DNA of 64,000 nt, taken from assembly GCF_001598475.1 (NCBI RefSeq), contig NZ_BCZA01000004.1, positions 248,001 through 312,000 on the forward strand. Reading direction: 5' to 3'. The notes under the pieces were generated by a model. The model searched no databases. It saw only the letters and a program-made list of their open reading frames with translations, and was not told the DNA's origin. This document shows, in pieces, positions 51,855-60,395 of the stretch. The position numbers were made by a program, and so were the translations under genes. How positions within the stretch are numbered: position 1 is the stretch's first letter; each line of letters starts with the position of its first letter. The stretch is from Pantoea agglomerans NBRC 102470. Its GTDB lineage: Bacteria; Pseudomonadota; Gammaproteobacteria; Enterobacterales; Enterobacteriaceae.

Positions 51855-52646
51855 ATGTCACAATCAGGCACAGCTTTAATCACCGGCGCATCCAGCGGTA
51901 TCGGTGCGACCTATGCAAAACGACTGGCAGCACGCGGTTATGATTTGATTCTGGTCGCACGCGATCAGGGGCGGCTCACTACCCTAGCTGACGCACTGGC
52001 AAAGCAGCACGATATTCGGGTGACGGTTATGGCGGCTGACTTAACGCACGAGCAGGATCTGCAACGCGTGGAGTCGGAGCTCGCGAACAACGCACAGATT
52101 ACGCTGCTGCTGAACAACGCGGGCATGAACGTTGAGGGTGAGTTTCTGGAGGCGGACATCACACGCATTAACAGCATGCTGGCGTTAAATATTCTGGCAC
52201 CCACCCGTCTGGCACAGGCGGCTGGCCGGGCTTTCAAAGCACGCGGTAACGGCATCATTATCAATATCGCCTCGGTGCTGTCGCTGGTGCACGAGATGTT
52301 CAACGGCGCTTATAACGCCACTAAGTCTTATGTACTAACTCTGACGCGTGCGATGCAGCGTGAACTCGCAGAGAGCGGCGTGCAGGTACAGGCGGTGTTA
52401 CCCGGTGCGACCCGTACGGAGATTTTCGACCGCGCAGGCCAGTCTATTAATGACATCCCGGCTGAAATGCTGATGGACGTTGATGAGATGGTGGACGCCG
52501 CGCTTTCCGGACTCGACAGCAAGGAGACGGTAACCATTCCGGCGCTGGAAGATCTGCAGATGTGGCACGACTACGATCAGGCACGTGGCACAATGGTTCC
52601 CTACCTTTCACGGAATCAATCAGCATCCCGTTATCGTCAGCGCTGA
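51855..52646 (+). CDS. Short-chain dehydrogenase/reductase
   Basis: 263-residue classical SDR with a Rossmann fold. The cofactor motif is TGASSGIG at about 11-18, the NAG motif LLNNAGMN near 90, and the catalytic triad is Ser in NIASVLS with Tyr and Lys in YNATKSY. Substrate is unknown. The AGGAAAAAGAG site precedes ATG 51855. It is under the adjacent TetR operators. Confidence 0.88.
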   Translation: MSQSGTALITGASSGIGATYAKRLAARGYDLILVARDQGRLTTLADALAKQHDIRVTVMAADLTHEQDLQRVESELANNAQITLLLNNAGMNVEGEFLEADITRINSMLALNILAPTRLAQAAGRAFKARGNGIIINIASVLSLVHEMFNGAYNATKSYVLTLTRAMQRELAESGVQVQAVLPGATRTEIFDRAGQSINDIPAEMLMDVDEMVDAALSGLDSKETVTIPALEDLQMWHDYDQARGTMVPYLSRNQSASRYRQR

Positions 52647-52848
52647 GTCAGCCATCAGCCATAATGACTGAAGTCCGGTTTCACTAAAGGCGCGGAGAAG
52701 CATAATCCGTGCCTGTTTGCGACTTAAGGATCGCGGTTCGCCAGATTTGTTATAGAAATCAGCAGGTAAATCACTGCTGCTTATTTCAGCAACCGGTGGC
52801 TGAGTGCTGGATTGCCCTGAAGAGATACTTTATAATCCCCGCTCCGCT

Positions 52849-52924
52849 GGCCCCTTAGCTCAGTGGTTAGAGCAGGCGACTCATAATCGCTTGGTCGCTG
52901 GTTCAAACCCAGCAGGGGCCACCA
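52849..52924 (+). tRNA. ileX: tRNA-Ile (CAU anticodon, lysidine-modified class), ileX-like
   Basis: 76-nt cloverleaf with encoded CCA end, GGCCCC acceptor pairing with GGGGCC, anticodon CAT at 52882-52884. It agrees nearly completely with E. coli ileX, whose C34 is converted to lysidine so that it reads AUA. The position after mug is as in E. coli. The foreign DNA begins right after it, so its 3' end is the probable prophage attachment core. Confidence 0.95.
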
Positions 52925-53390
52925 AATTTAGTGATGTAAATCATGCTTTTAAGCCACCTTTCGAGGTGGCTTTTTTGTAGCGCGAATCTGCTTTTGGCAG
53001 CAAAATGGCAGCAGAATTTCTTTTACCCTGTCTGCTATCGTAGGATGTATTGTAAATTGGTTCATGCCTCAGGTTTCAGCCCCCCTTGGCTATTGGTTTC
53101 CTTATAAACGTTAGATAAATTTTTTCCGATATCAAGGGATGGTAAATCCCCCCACTGGACAATATGGATATGCGTTCAACGCACAAAATTACATGTGACA
53201 TCGAACGTTGATAAGTATTAATTTTTTTTGAATTTTAATTAAGAAAATTTTCCTTAACTAGGATAGTGATAAGGTAAATTTTTAGATATTATACATTTCC
53301 ATTATCATTTAATTAATTATAATATTCACTTTATTCTAAACAGCAAAATTATAAAGCTCAACCATTCAGCCTTACTTATAGGAATTTAAA
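52925..53390. other. tRNA-prophage junction region, candidate attL
   Basis: No gene is visible. A terminator (AAGCCACCTTTCGAGGTGGCTTTTTT, two halves of 9 bp) lies at 52951-52976 and would end the tRNA transcript. After about 53,100 the sequence becomes strongly AT-rich, unlike the host DNA to the left. The attachment core is expected in the 3' part of the tRNA, with the matching copy beyond the right end of the window. Confidence 0.5.
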
Positions 53391-54266
53391 ATGATCATTG
53401 ATGATGTTGATGAGTGCTACTCTTATCGAGAATTAAAATCTATTACTAGTGAAGATAAAATTATTACGGTTGTTAATAAGTTCCGGCGGGAATACTCAGC
53501 ATTAGCTAAGGAATGGAATCCAGAGCGAAATTCACAATGGGTGTGCCGCATCTACTTTTGTACGAAGATGATTCTCAATGCTACAGTTATCCTTAAACAA
53601 TCTGAATTTGCAGAAGAGAAAAATTTAAGAGCTGCAATTCCTTATTTCCATTATTATGCCATGCTATCGATTTTACGGTGCGTAGTATTAACTCTCCCAA
53701 CAGAAGATTGGGACAAGGAAGATGTTCTTAGCATTTCTCATAAAAGCGCCAGAATTAAGACACGCGAGTGGCTTGCAAGATACGATAGAGATCTTGCTAA
53801 CCGTTTTGATATTATGTTTAAAAAACTTAAATCTAATAGAGAGCTATTATCATACAAAGCTCCCGCAAGCGGAGATGGTAATATTCGCATTCAAGATGAA
53901 GTTATTTATTTCTGTACATTGCTTGCTGAAGTAGCACAGTTTAATACAGCTTTATTGCACAAAGCTGTATTAAAACACTCTGACCCTGCAAATTTTGTTG
54001 TGCTAGATGAACACATGAGCAGTATTTACCATGTCGAGATTGAAGGAAACAGCTATTATGATCGTCAAGATCATCAGCGATTAGATTATTTAAGGCGTAA
54101 AGGTTCAACCCCTTACAGTATCATGTTGACTATGACAGAGGGCCAGACTGAGGACTTTATTGGTGTTTGGGATGCGGACAATGAAGATGAGGATGATGAT
54201 TCTGAAGAAGCAAGATTTTACAGTGGATCTCCATCTTCATGGCAGGAAATTTTTGATATACCTTAA
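53391..54266 (+). CDS. Unknown protein, prophage cargo next to the attachment site
   Basis: 291 residues that I do not recognise. No signal peptide or clear membrane span. The first half is helical with hydrophobic stretches (YFHYYAMLSILRCVVLTLP) and the C-terminus is strongly acidic (WDADNEDEDDDSEEARF). Codon use is AT-rich, unlike the host genes. An AGGAATTTAAA ribosome site precedes ATG 53391 and a strong terminator follows at 54313. Its site between tRNA and ogr is one where P2-like phages carry lysogenic-conversion genes, so a cargo role, possibly defensive, is inferred. Confidence 0.6.
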   Translation: MIIDDVDECYSYRELKSITSEDKIITVVNKFRREYSALAKEWNPERNSQWVCRIYFCTKMILNATVILKQSEFAEEKNLRAAIPYFHYYAMLSILRCVVLTLPTEDWDKEDVLSISHKSARIKTREWLARYDRDLANRFDIMFKKLKSNRELLSYKAPASGDGNIRIQDEVIYFCTLLAEVAQFNTALLHKAVLKHSDPANFVVLDEHMSSIYHVEIEGNSYYDRQDHQRLDYLRRKGSTPYSIMLTMTEGQTEDFIGVWDADNEDEDDDSEEARFYSGSPSSWQEIFDIP

Positions 54267-54312
54267 AAAATTTATAGTTGAAGAGTGTTTTTTAACAATG
54301 ATTTAATGAATA

Positions 54313-54345
54313 GACGAAACCATCTTGATGGTTTCGTCAATTTTT
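54313..54345 (+). terminator. Terminator of the orphan cargo gene
   Basis: GACGAAACCATC, loop TT, GATGGTTTCGTC followed by AATTTTT: a perfect 12-bp stem, 47 bp after the stop at 54266. The remaining AT-rich DNA to 54534 shows no gene. Confidence 0.85.
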
Positions 54346-54534
54346 ACTTTCCAATCATTCTTAATTTATGTTTCATGATATTTTTAATAAAACTTCATCA
54401 AACTTTAACTGCTATAAATATTCATTTATTTTTTCTATTCAAATCCAACTTTCTCTTTTTTCCTGAGAGTAATTAGACCTTTTGATACAAAATATTAATA
54501 CCGGCTCTTACAGTACTTACAAATACTAAATATA

Positions 54535-54753
54535 TTATAGCCACAATGGTTGCTGTTGATTTCTTCCCGGATGTGGAGGCACTTGTTTGACCGCTCCAGG
54601 CTTCATAATGATCTCTGATACAGTCTCATGAGATTTAAACGTACAGCTGCAATTAATGTTCTGGCACTGGTTATATCGTTCTTTGGTTGTTGCTGATACC
54701 TGAAAGCTGCTGCGGGTATGTGCGGCATTCCCGCACAAAGGGCAATTCATCAT
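54535..54753 (-). CDS. ogr: P2-like late-gene activator Ogr/Delta
   Basis: 72 residues from ATG 54753. It starts MMNCPLCGNAAHTRSS and contains KERYNQCQNINCSCTF, the two Cys pairs (C-x2-C and C-x4-C) of the Ogr zinc finger, close to P2 Ogr, including the tail VKQVPPHP. Ogr activates the late promoters of P2-like phages. It appears intact, although few late genes remain. Located between gene D and the attachment end, as expected for a P2-like prophage integrated in this direction. Confidence 0.9.
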   Translation of the reverse strand: MMNCPLCGNAAHTRSSFQVSATTKERYNQCQNINCSCTFKSHETVSEIIMKPGAVKQVPPHPGRNQQQPLWL

Positions 54754-54815
54754 AATGTCGTCTCCATAACCCAATTGAGATAAATATTACTCAAATTAAC
54801 CATTTTGCGATAGCA

Positions 54816-55924
54816 CTATTCCATTTCAAGTGAATCTATTTTCACTTCAAGTTCAATACTTGTCGTATAACCGTTTTCCGCGCTCAGGTTGTGCGTCAGC
54901 GTAGTGATAATCCATTCCCCGGCATCAATAGGCTGCTTGAACCCGCTCACCTTTACCGGCATTTCCGTGTAGAGATCGGCGCGACCACGCGCCAGCTGAA
55001 TAGAGAACGTCGCCACCCCGCGCTGTAGACGCTCCCACTGCATTTTTGCGGCGCGTTCGGCGTTGGCCCGGTTCGCGTAGGTGCGGCTCAGCACCAGGAC
55101 GGTCTCATCCGTGCCGATCAGGTAGTCGCCCTGCTTCGCCTCCGGCTCCTTCTTCTGCGCGGCGGGCTTGCGGCGTCTACGCTTAACCGTGGTTTCCGTT
55201 TTCTTCTCAGGCTCGCGAGTGTGCAGCCAGCTCGCGATAACGCCGGTGTAAGCGTCACGGTCAGCCAGGGTAAAGCGGTGGCCGTCGCCATCTTTGCGCA
55301 CGAGGGTGATGGCGGGCAGCACTTTGCCGCTGGCCGTTTTGCCCTGTCCCTGCCGGATAAACAGCAGGTTGCCGTTTTTGATGCAGGCCACCGCGCCGCA
55401 CTGTTTCGCCAGCCGCATCAGGAAGCTGGCGTCTGACTCGTTGGTCTGGTCGATATGGTCCACGGCCATCTTCGCCACGTCATCGCCCATCGCCGTTTTG
55501 AGCTTGTGCCGCCCGGCAATCTCTTTCACCACCTCGCCCACGCTGGTCTGGTGCCACGACTTTTCGCGCTTCGTGTTCAGCGTCTGGCGGAAGTCCGCGC
55601 TGCGCGCGCGCAGGATCAGCCGGTCCGGCGTGCCGCTGTGCCGCTGTGCTCGATTTCGTCCACGGTGTAGGTACCTTTCGGGAAAAACGCCTCCCCTTTC
55701 CAGCCCAGCGCCAGCGACAGCTCAACGCCCCGGCGCGGCATCATCAGCTGCCCGTCCGCGTCGTCCAGCTCAATGTCCAGCTGGTCCGCCTCAAAGCCGC
55801 GGTTATCGGTCAGCGTCAGGCTGATAAGCCGCTGCTCTATCTTCTGCGTAACGTCCGCACCGGCAAGCGTCAGGCGAAACGCGGGCGCGTTTGCCTGGCC
55901 GTTAATCCAGCTGCCCGCCATCAT
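54816..55924 (-). pseudogene. P2-like gene D (tail/baseplate hub, late control protein), frameshifted
   Basis: The frame starts at ATG 55924 (MMAGSWINGQANAPAFRLTL) and runs in the D frame to about 55646, then leaves it. The remainder continues in another frame from about 55630 to the stop at 54816. The cause is visible: the 8-mer GTGCCGCT occurs twice in tandem at 55630-55637 and 55638-55645. Removing one copy restores the reading EIEHSGTPDRLILRARSAD. The N-terminal 100 and C-terminal 260 residues match gpD family blocks. No functional gpD is expected unless the duplication reverts. Confidence 0.85.
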
Positions 55925-55986
55925 GAGAACAGCCCGCCCACTGCCGCGCCGACTTTACCGGCGGCATCGGTGGCCGCGCCCTGCAT
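55921..55986 (-). pseudogene. 3' remnant of the tail gene preceding D (gpU position)
   Basis: 21 codons and a stop reading QGAATDAAGKVGAAVGGLFS, overlapping the D start in the usual ATGA manner. Everything upstream of about 55,986 has been replaced by terminase gene sequence on the other strand. This marks the left edge of the large deletion. Confidence 0.6.
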
Positions 55987-56592
55987 AGCTGGGAAATCTG
56001 GAGCGACTTCGAAGCGCTGGCGCTGCGCCCGTTCGGCTGGCGCGAAGTGTGGATCGGTTACGACCCGGCAAAAGGTACGCAGAACGGCGACAGTGCCGGG
56101 TGCGTGGTGATCGCCCCGCCTGCCGTGCCGGGCGGTAAGTTCCGCATACTGGAACGCCACCAGTGGCGCGGCATGGACTTCCGCGCGCAGGCCGAGTCCA
56201 TCAAAAAGCTGACGCAGCAGTATAACGTGACCTATATCGGCATCGACTCCACCGGCGTCGGCCTCGGCGTATACGAGAACGTGAAGATGTTTTATCCGGC
56301 GGTGAAGGAGTTTGTTTACAACCCGAACGTGAAAAACGCCTTGGTGCTGAAGGCGTTCGACATCATCAGCAGCGGGCGTCTGGAGTTCGACGCCGGACAT
56401 CTCGACATCGCGCAGTCATTTATGGCAATCCGCCGCGCCACCACGGCCAGCGGCAACCGCCCGACCTACGAAGCCAGCCGCAGCGAGGAAGCCAGCCACG
56501 CCGATCTGGCGTGGGCGACCATGCATGCGCTGGCAAACGAACCGCTACAGGGCGAAGCCGCCCACACCGGCAACATTATGGAGATTTTTTAA
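55987..56592 (+). pseudogene. 3' part of P2-like terminase ATPase subunit gene P
   Basis: About 200 codons from SWEIWSDFEALALRPFGW to NIMEIF, matching the C-terminal nuclease half of gpP: WIGYDPAKGTQNGDSAGC, with the conserved Asp, and SRSEEASHADLAWATMHAL near the end. The N-terminal ATPase domain, roughly two thirds of the gene, is missing. A GTG at 56047 opens the frame, but there is no sign of a real start. It directly precedes portal gene Q, the native order in P2. Confidence 0.85.
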
Positions 56593-57624
56593 ATGAGCAA
56601 ACGCAGGAACCGCACGCGCACGCAGTTCGTGCAGCAGGAACAGATGACCGGTGGCCCGGCGGCAGAAGCGTTCACCTTTGGCGACCCGGTGCCGGTGCTG
56701 GACCGTCGCGAGCTGCTCGACTACGTGGAATGCGTGGTCATGGATAAATGGTACGAACCGCCGGTGAGCTTTGACGGGCTAGCGCGCACGTTCCGCGCCG
56801 CCGTGCACCACAGCTCGCCGATTAACGTGAAGCGCAACATCCTGACCAGCACCTTCATTCCTCACCCGCTGCTGAGCCAGCAGGCGTTTAGCCGCTTTGT
56901 GCAGGACTATCTGGTGTTCGGCAACGCCTATCTGGAGAAGCGCACCAACAGGCTCGGCGGCGTGCTGTCGCTTGAGCCGGCACTGGCAAAATTCACCCGA
57001 CGCGGCACCGATTTAGACACCTACTGGTTTGTGCAATACAGCGTGACTACGCAGCCCTACCAGTTCACGCCGGGCAGCGTGTTTCACCTGATGGAGCCGG
57101 ATTTGAATCAGGAGGTTTACGGCCTGCCGGAGTATCTTTCGGCGATCCCGTCCACCCTGCTAAACGAGTCGGCAACGCTGTTCCGCCGCAAATACTACCT
57201 TAACGGCAGCCACGCCGGTTTCATCATGTACATGACCGACGCCGCGCAGAATCAGGAAGACGTGAACAATATCCGCCAGGCGATGAAAAGCGCCAAGGGG
57301 CCGGGCAACTTCCGCAATCTGTTTATGTACTCGCCGAACGGGAAGAAGGACGGGATTCAGATCATCCCACTGTCAGAAGTGGCGGCTAAGGATGAGTTTC
57401 TGAATATCAAGAACGTGAGCCGTGACGACATGATGGCCGCGCACCACGTGCCGCCGCAAATGATGGGTATAATGCCGAATAATGTTGGGGGATTTGGTGA
57501 TATTGAGAAAGCCAGTCTCGTATTCGTAAGAAATGAATTACTACCTTTACAATCGCGCTTACTCGAGTTAAATAATTGGGTGGGTAGTGAAATTATCAAA
57601 TTCAAAGAATATAAGCTTGATTAA
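56593..57624 (+). CDS. P2-like portal protein gpQ
   Basis: 343 residues, nearly the same as P2 gpQ (344). It starts MSKRRNRTRTQFVQ one base after the P stop. Conserved blocks are DYVECVVMDKWYEPPVSFDGLA and HHVPPQMMGIMPNN near 290. The frame is intact. The last 150 bp (from about 57,470) are AT-rich in contrast to the GC-rich first 880 bp, suggesting that the 3' end came from a different phage together with the cargo. A portal without capsid genes has no obvious use here. Confidence 0.85.
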   Translation: MSKRRNRTRTQFVQQEQMTGGPAAEAFTFGDPVPVLDRRELLDYVECVVMDKWYEPPVSFDGLARTFRAAVHHSSPINVKRNILTSTFIPHPLLSQQAFSRFVQDYLVFGNAYLEKRTNRLGGVLSLEPALAKFTRRGTDLDTYWFVQYSVTTQPYQFTPGSVFHLMEPDLNQEVYGLPEYLSAIPSTLLNESATLFRRKYYLNGSHAGFIMYMTDAAQNQEDVNNIRQAMKSAKGPGNFRNLFMYSPNGKKDGIQIIPLSEVAAKDEFLNIKNVSRDDMMAAHHVPPQMMGIMPNNVGGFGDIEKASLVFVRNELLPLQSRLLELNNWVGSEIIKFKEYKLD

Positions 57625-57632
57625 AGAGAGAA

Positions 57633-58586
57633 ATGATGGACACGCCAGTATTGAAAGCTTGGGCATTTAAAACAATAAAGAAAAGTGAATTACGTTATCA
57701 AGGAAACAATGGTTATGATGATAACCCCACTAAAAGCTACTCTTACGATAATTTAGTGGCAAATCACAAACAAGTGAAGGAAGGGGATATTGTTATTGTA
57801 TATAACAGGAGTGAGATTCTAGGCGTAACAAAAATAGATTTCATATCAAGAAAAAAAACAACGAAAGAGATAAATGACTGCATCATACCCAACTGCAATA
57901 CTGATAAAATTAGAAAAAGAAACAAAAAAAAACCCAAATGGAGATGTAGCAACGGACATGAATTCGCAGAAGCTAAAACTGAACACATTCCAATTACGAA
58001 GTTTTCGGCATTTTACTCTGGATCATTTATTAAATTAAAAAAACCTTATCTGTTACTGGAAAGCAAAATAATCAATCACAACAAACAGCTATCCATCCAA
58101 GAAGTAAGAACTGATTGGGCATTGAGTCTATTGAATGGTGTTGAAAACTATCTTGAGGAATTATCATCAGATGATTCGATGGAGGCGCCAGCTCTTTTTT
58201 CAAAAGAAGACTATCGTGACGTCGTTAACAGGAGCATTAAACAAAGAAGAGGACAAAAATCTTTCCGAGAAAAATTAATCAAGTCACACCCCCAATGCGC
58301 AATAAGCAAATCGAAGATCGTTGATATACTTGAGGCAGCACACATATTCCCATACAGAAATAAAACGCATAATCACATTAGCAATGGGATGTTATTGAGA
58401 GCTGATCTTCACACACTATTTGACTTAAACTTAATCGCAATTAATCCTAGCGACATGACTTTAAGAATAGCAAAAAATCTAGAAAAATCAGAATACGCCA
58501 ATCTTGACAAAAAAAAGATAGACATTAAACACCAAATATCTATTGAAGCAATCATAGAAAGATGGAAGTTATTTCATTACATTTAG
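57633..58586 (+). CDS. HNH endonuclease with EVE/PUA-like N-terminal region (probable restriction-type defence protein)
   Basis: 317 residues. The C-terminal third is an HNH_2-type nuclease: AAHIFPYRNKTHNHISNGML continuing to LHTLFDLNL, with probable catalytic His237, Asn251 and His260. The N-terminal half has VKEGDIVIVYNRSEILGVTKI, resembling an EVE/PUA fold that reads modified bases. Inserted in this half is a Cys cluster (NCNTDK ... WRCSNGHE) that could bind zinc. EVE-HNH fusions are predicted modification-dependent restriction enzymes. It begins 8 bp after Q and is AT-rich. The N-terminal assignment is an inference from pattern; the HNH assignment is firm. Confidence 0.65.
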   Translation: MMDTPVLKAWAFKTIKKSELRYQGNNGYDDNPTKSYSYDNLVANHKQVKEGDIVIVYNRSEILGVTKIDFISRKKTTKEINDCIIPNCNTDKIRKRNKKKPKWRCSNGHEFAEAKTEHIPITKFSAFYSGSFIKLKKPYLLLESKIINHNKQLSIQEVRTDWALSLLNGVENYLEELSSDDSMEAPALFSKEDYRDVVNRSIKQRRGQKSFREKLIKSHPQCAISKSKIVDILEAAHIFPYRNKTHNHISNGMLLRADLHTLFDLNLIAINPSDMTLRIAKNLEKSEYANLDKKKIDIKHQISIEAIIERWKLFHYI

Positions 58587-58631
58587 AATGTATAATAGCC
58601 AAAAAATATAGCCTATTAACTAGGCTATTAA

Positions 58632-59442
58632 TCAATTGTCTTTGTATGCCTTTTCATTAAAGGCAGCGGATAGCATTGTACTATTGACACCTAAGCTACC
58701 AAGCAATTCTGAATTCAAGCCTTGTAATAAAGAATATTCTTCAATAAATTTCTTGAAAGATGCGCCTCTGGTGCTCATGCAATTGAAAAATAGAAAATTT
58801 GTTTCTGCGGATGACATTTGGGCTCTAACAATCTTAGCATACTTACTCTTTTCAGCTTTGGAAAGAATATAGCTCTCATCAATATGTTTAAATATAAGAT
58901 ATAGATTTCTGTAATAGTGGCCCAATTCATTCTGATTATTGAAGTCATCAAAGAACTTGTTAATAGAATCAGTTAGGCGAGTGGCGCTGTTAGTTAGTAC
59001 CCAATACATCATATAATTCATGGTCATAATTCCATCTAATTTCATTCAAGAAATCATCAAAACACTGCCTGCCTTTAACAGAGTTTTCTGGATAAACTAT
59101 CTCAATAGAAAAAAGGTTTTCCCTGTGGATTTTTATTAGTTCAAAAAGTAAAGTTTCAAAAGATTGTTTGGCACCAAACTTTGACGTGGTATATAAGGTA
59201 ACGCAAACAATGATAATAGATGCCAAGCCTAACAGTGGATTAAGGGTTCCACCAACAAAATCCCCAAATTGCCCCCATTTCTCCGTGGATTCACTCAGTC
59301 CATAAATATGGAATTGGTTCCAGTATTTCCATACGGCATAAAAAGCAAATACAAATGTAGACAAAACAGTTGAAAGGATAAGTATATTTAAAGATTTTGA
59401 ACGCAAGAAACGTATAAGTTTGTCAAACATAAAAAAATCCAA
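58632..59442 (-). pseudogene. PutAbiC-like putative phage abortive-infection protein, frameshifted
   Basis: The first frame (59442 to 58990, 150 residues) has two membrane spans (about 17-40 and 60-85) around the segment WGQFGDFVGGTLNPLLGLAS, typical of the PutAbiC family. The second frame (59045 to 58632) carries the family's C-terminal half, LGHYYRNLYLIFKHID, YAKIVRAQMSSAE and FLFFNCMSTRGASFKKFI. The frames differ by +1 and overlap by 56 bp. One uninterrupted protein of about 270 residues is expected. Either a frameshift mutation or, less likely, programmed frameshifting explains the split. Cargo position within a P2-like phage supports a defence origin. Confidence 0.65.
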
Positions 59443-59461
59443 AAAAAATTAAAATTAACCA

Positions 59462-59833
59462 CTAAATGTATCTATATGACTGAGGTGGTGTGGCACCTGG
59501 GAGAAAATCATCGATCGCGAGTGGATTCTTATATTCCTTAGGATTCTCCACCGATATAGCAAAAGCTAATTTTTTCGTACCAAAATAATCATCAAAAAAA
59601 TCTTTTGTAATGCCAGCATATGGTTTTGTTAATTGCCAAAGTTTTTGAGGCTCCAACGAAATGACCTCACCAACATCAAACTCACCGATGACCTTTCCAA
59701 CAGGCATCGTTGCATAAATCACTACCGTCTTAATACCTTTTCTTTTAAAAATAGATTTTCTGAATTCAAACCTTTTAACCCCCTTCAAAATAAGATAAGC
59801 ATATTCTGGCTTAATCGACAATAAGACTTTCAT
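59462..59833 (-). CDS. ASCH-domain protein, third part of the GNAT operon
   Basis: About 123 residues from ATG 59833 (MKVLLSIKPEYAYLILKGVK); ATG 59839 is a possible alternative. ASCH domains are PUA-like RNA- or nucleoside-binding folds. The motif GVKRFEFRK aligns with GRKTITIR of E. coli YqfB, an N4-acetylcytidine amidohydrolase, and Lys20 falls on the YqfB catalytic Lys21, although the following Thr is a Glu here. The start lies inside the end of the upstream gene (overlap about 23-29 bp), so translation is coupled. Function unproven. Confidence 0.65.
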   Translation of the reverse strand: MKVLLSIKPEYAYLILKGVKRFEFRKSIFKRKGIKTVVIYATMPVGKVIGEFDVGEVISLEPQKLWQLTKPYAGITKDFFDDYFGTKKLAFAISVENPKEYKNPLAIDDFLPGATPPQSYRYI

Positions 59834-60392
59834 AAACATTTCCAGCAAGAAGAATTTGTTTGAAGTGATCATCAGATAGTTTTAAAAAACCCCAATAATC
59901 ATCGTTACCATAACCTGTAATTTCAATCAGTTCCTTTCTGATAACTCTTTTTTCAAGAGGGAAATTATAGGTAAACTTCAATACACTTGGATAATTTCTC
60001 TTTTTATAGAGCATTTGTAGTTCGTATTCTTCAAAAACACTATGCGGTGCACAATAATTTTTGAAGTCTAAATATGAGCTAAACTCAGATATATGTTTAA
60101 CTTCCTGAACAACGCATACAGATGTAGCGACAGAACGATACAATGCTGGTCCCTGACCATCGCTGGTCCTGTAGATTAATAGATTGTCTCCGCATTTCAA
60201 ATTCTCAAGACCTTTAATCCCAGAAAGAAAAACTTTGAAAATACTATTTGTATAAGGTACATCCCTGATGGTTGATGGGTCTTCATTGTTCAAGATTGAT
60301 TCAGGAAACAATCTTGTATGCCAGCTCGGATAGATACTTAATAGAAAATTCCTACCATTAAGCTTCACCATTGGGTAATTTTTGAAGTTCAC
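59811..60392 (-). CDS. PUA-like domain protein following GNAT; probably the second half of a split fusion
   Basis: 193 residues from GTG 60392, in the same frame as the acetyltransferase and separated from it only by TGA (60398-60396) and one ATT codon. Conserved-looking blocks are LLSIYPSWHTRLFPESILN, GDNLLIYRTSDGQGPALYRS and VATSVCVVQEV, with a PUA/EVE-like feel. I recall the same blocks as the C-terminal part of longer GNAT proteins in E. coli, so the TGA may be a nonsense mutation or a read-through site. AT-rich. Confidence 0.6.
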   Translation of the reverse strand: MNFKNYPMVKLNGRNFLLSIYPSWHTRLFPESILNNEDPSTIRDVPYTNSIFKVFLSGIKGLENLKCGDNLLIYRTSDGQGPALYRSVATSVCVVQEVKHISEFSSYLDFKNYCAPHSVFEEYELQMLYKKRNYPSVLKFTYNFPLEKRVIRKELIEITGYGNDDYWGFLKLSDDHFKQILLAGNVYESLIVD

Positions 60393-60395
60393 AAT

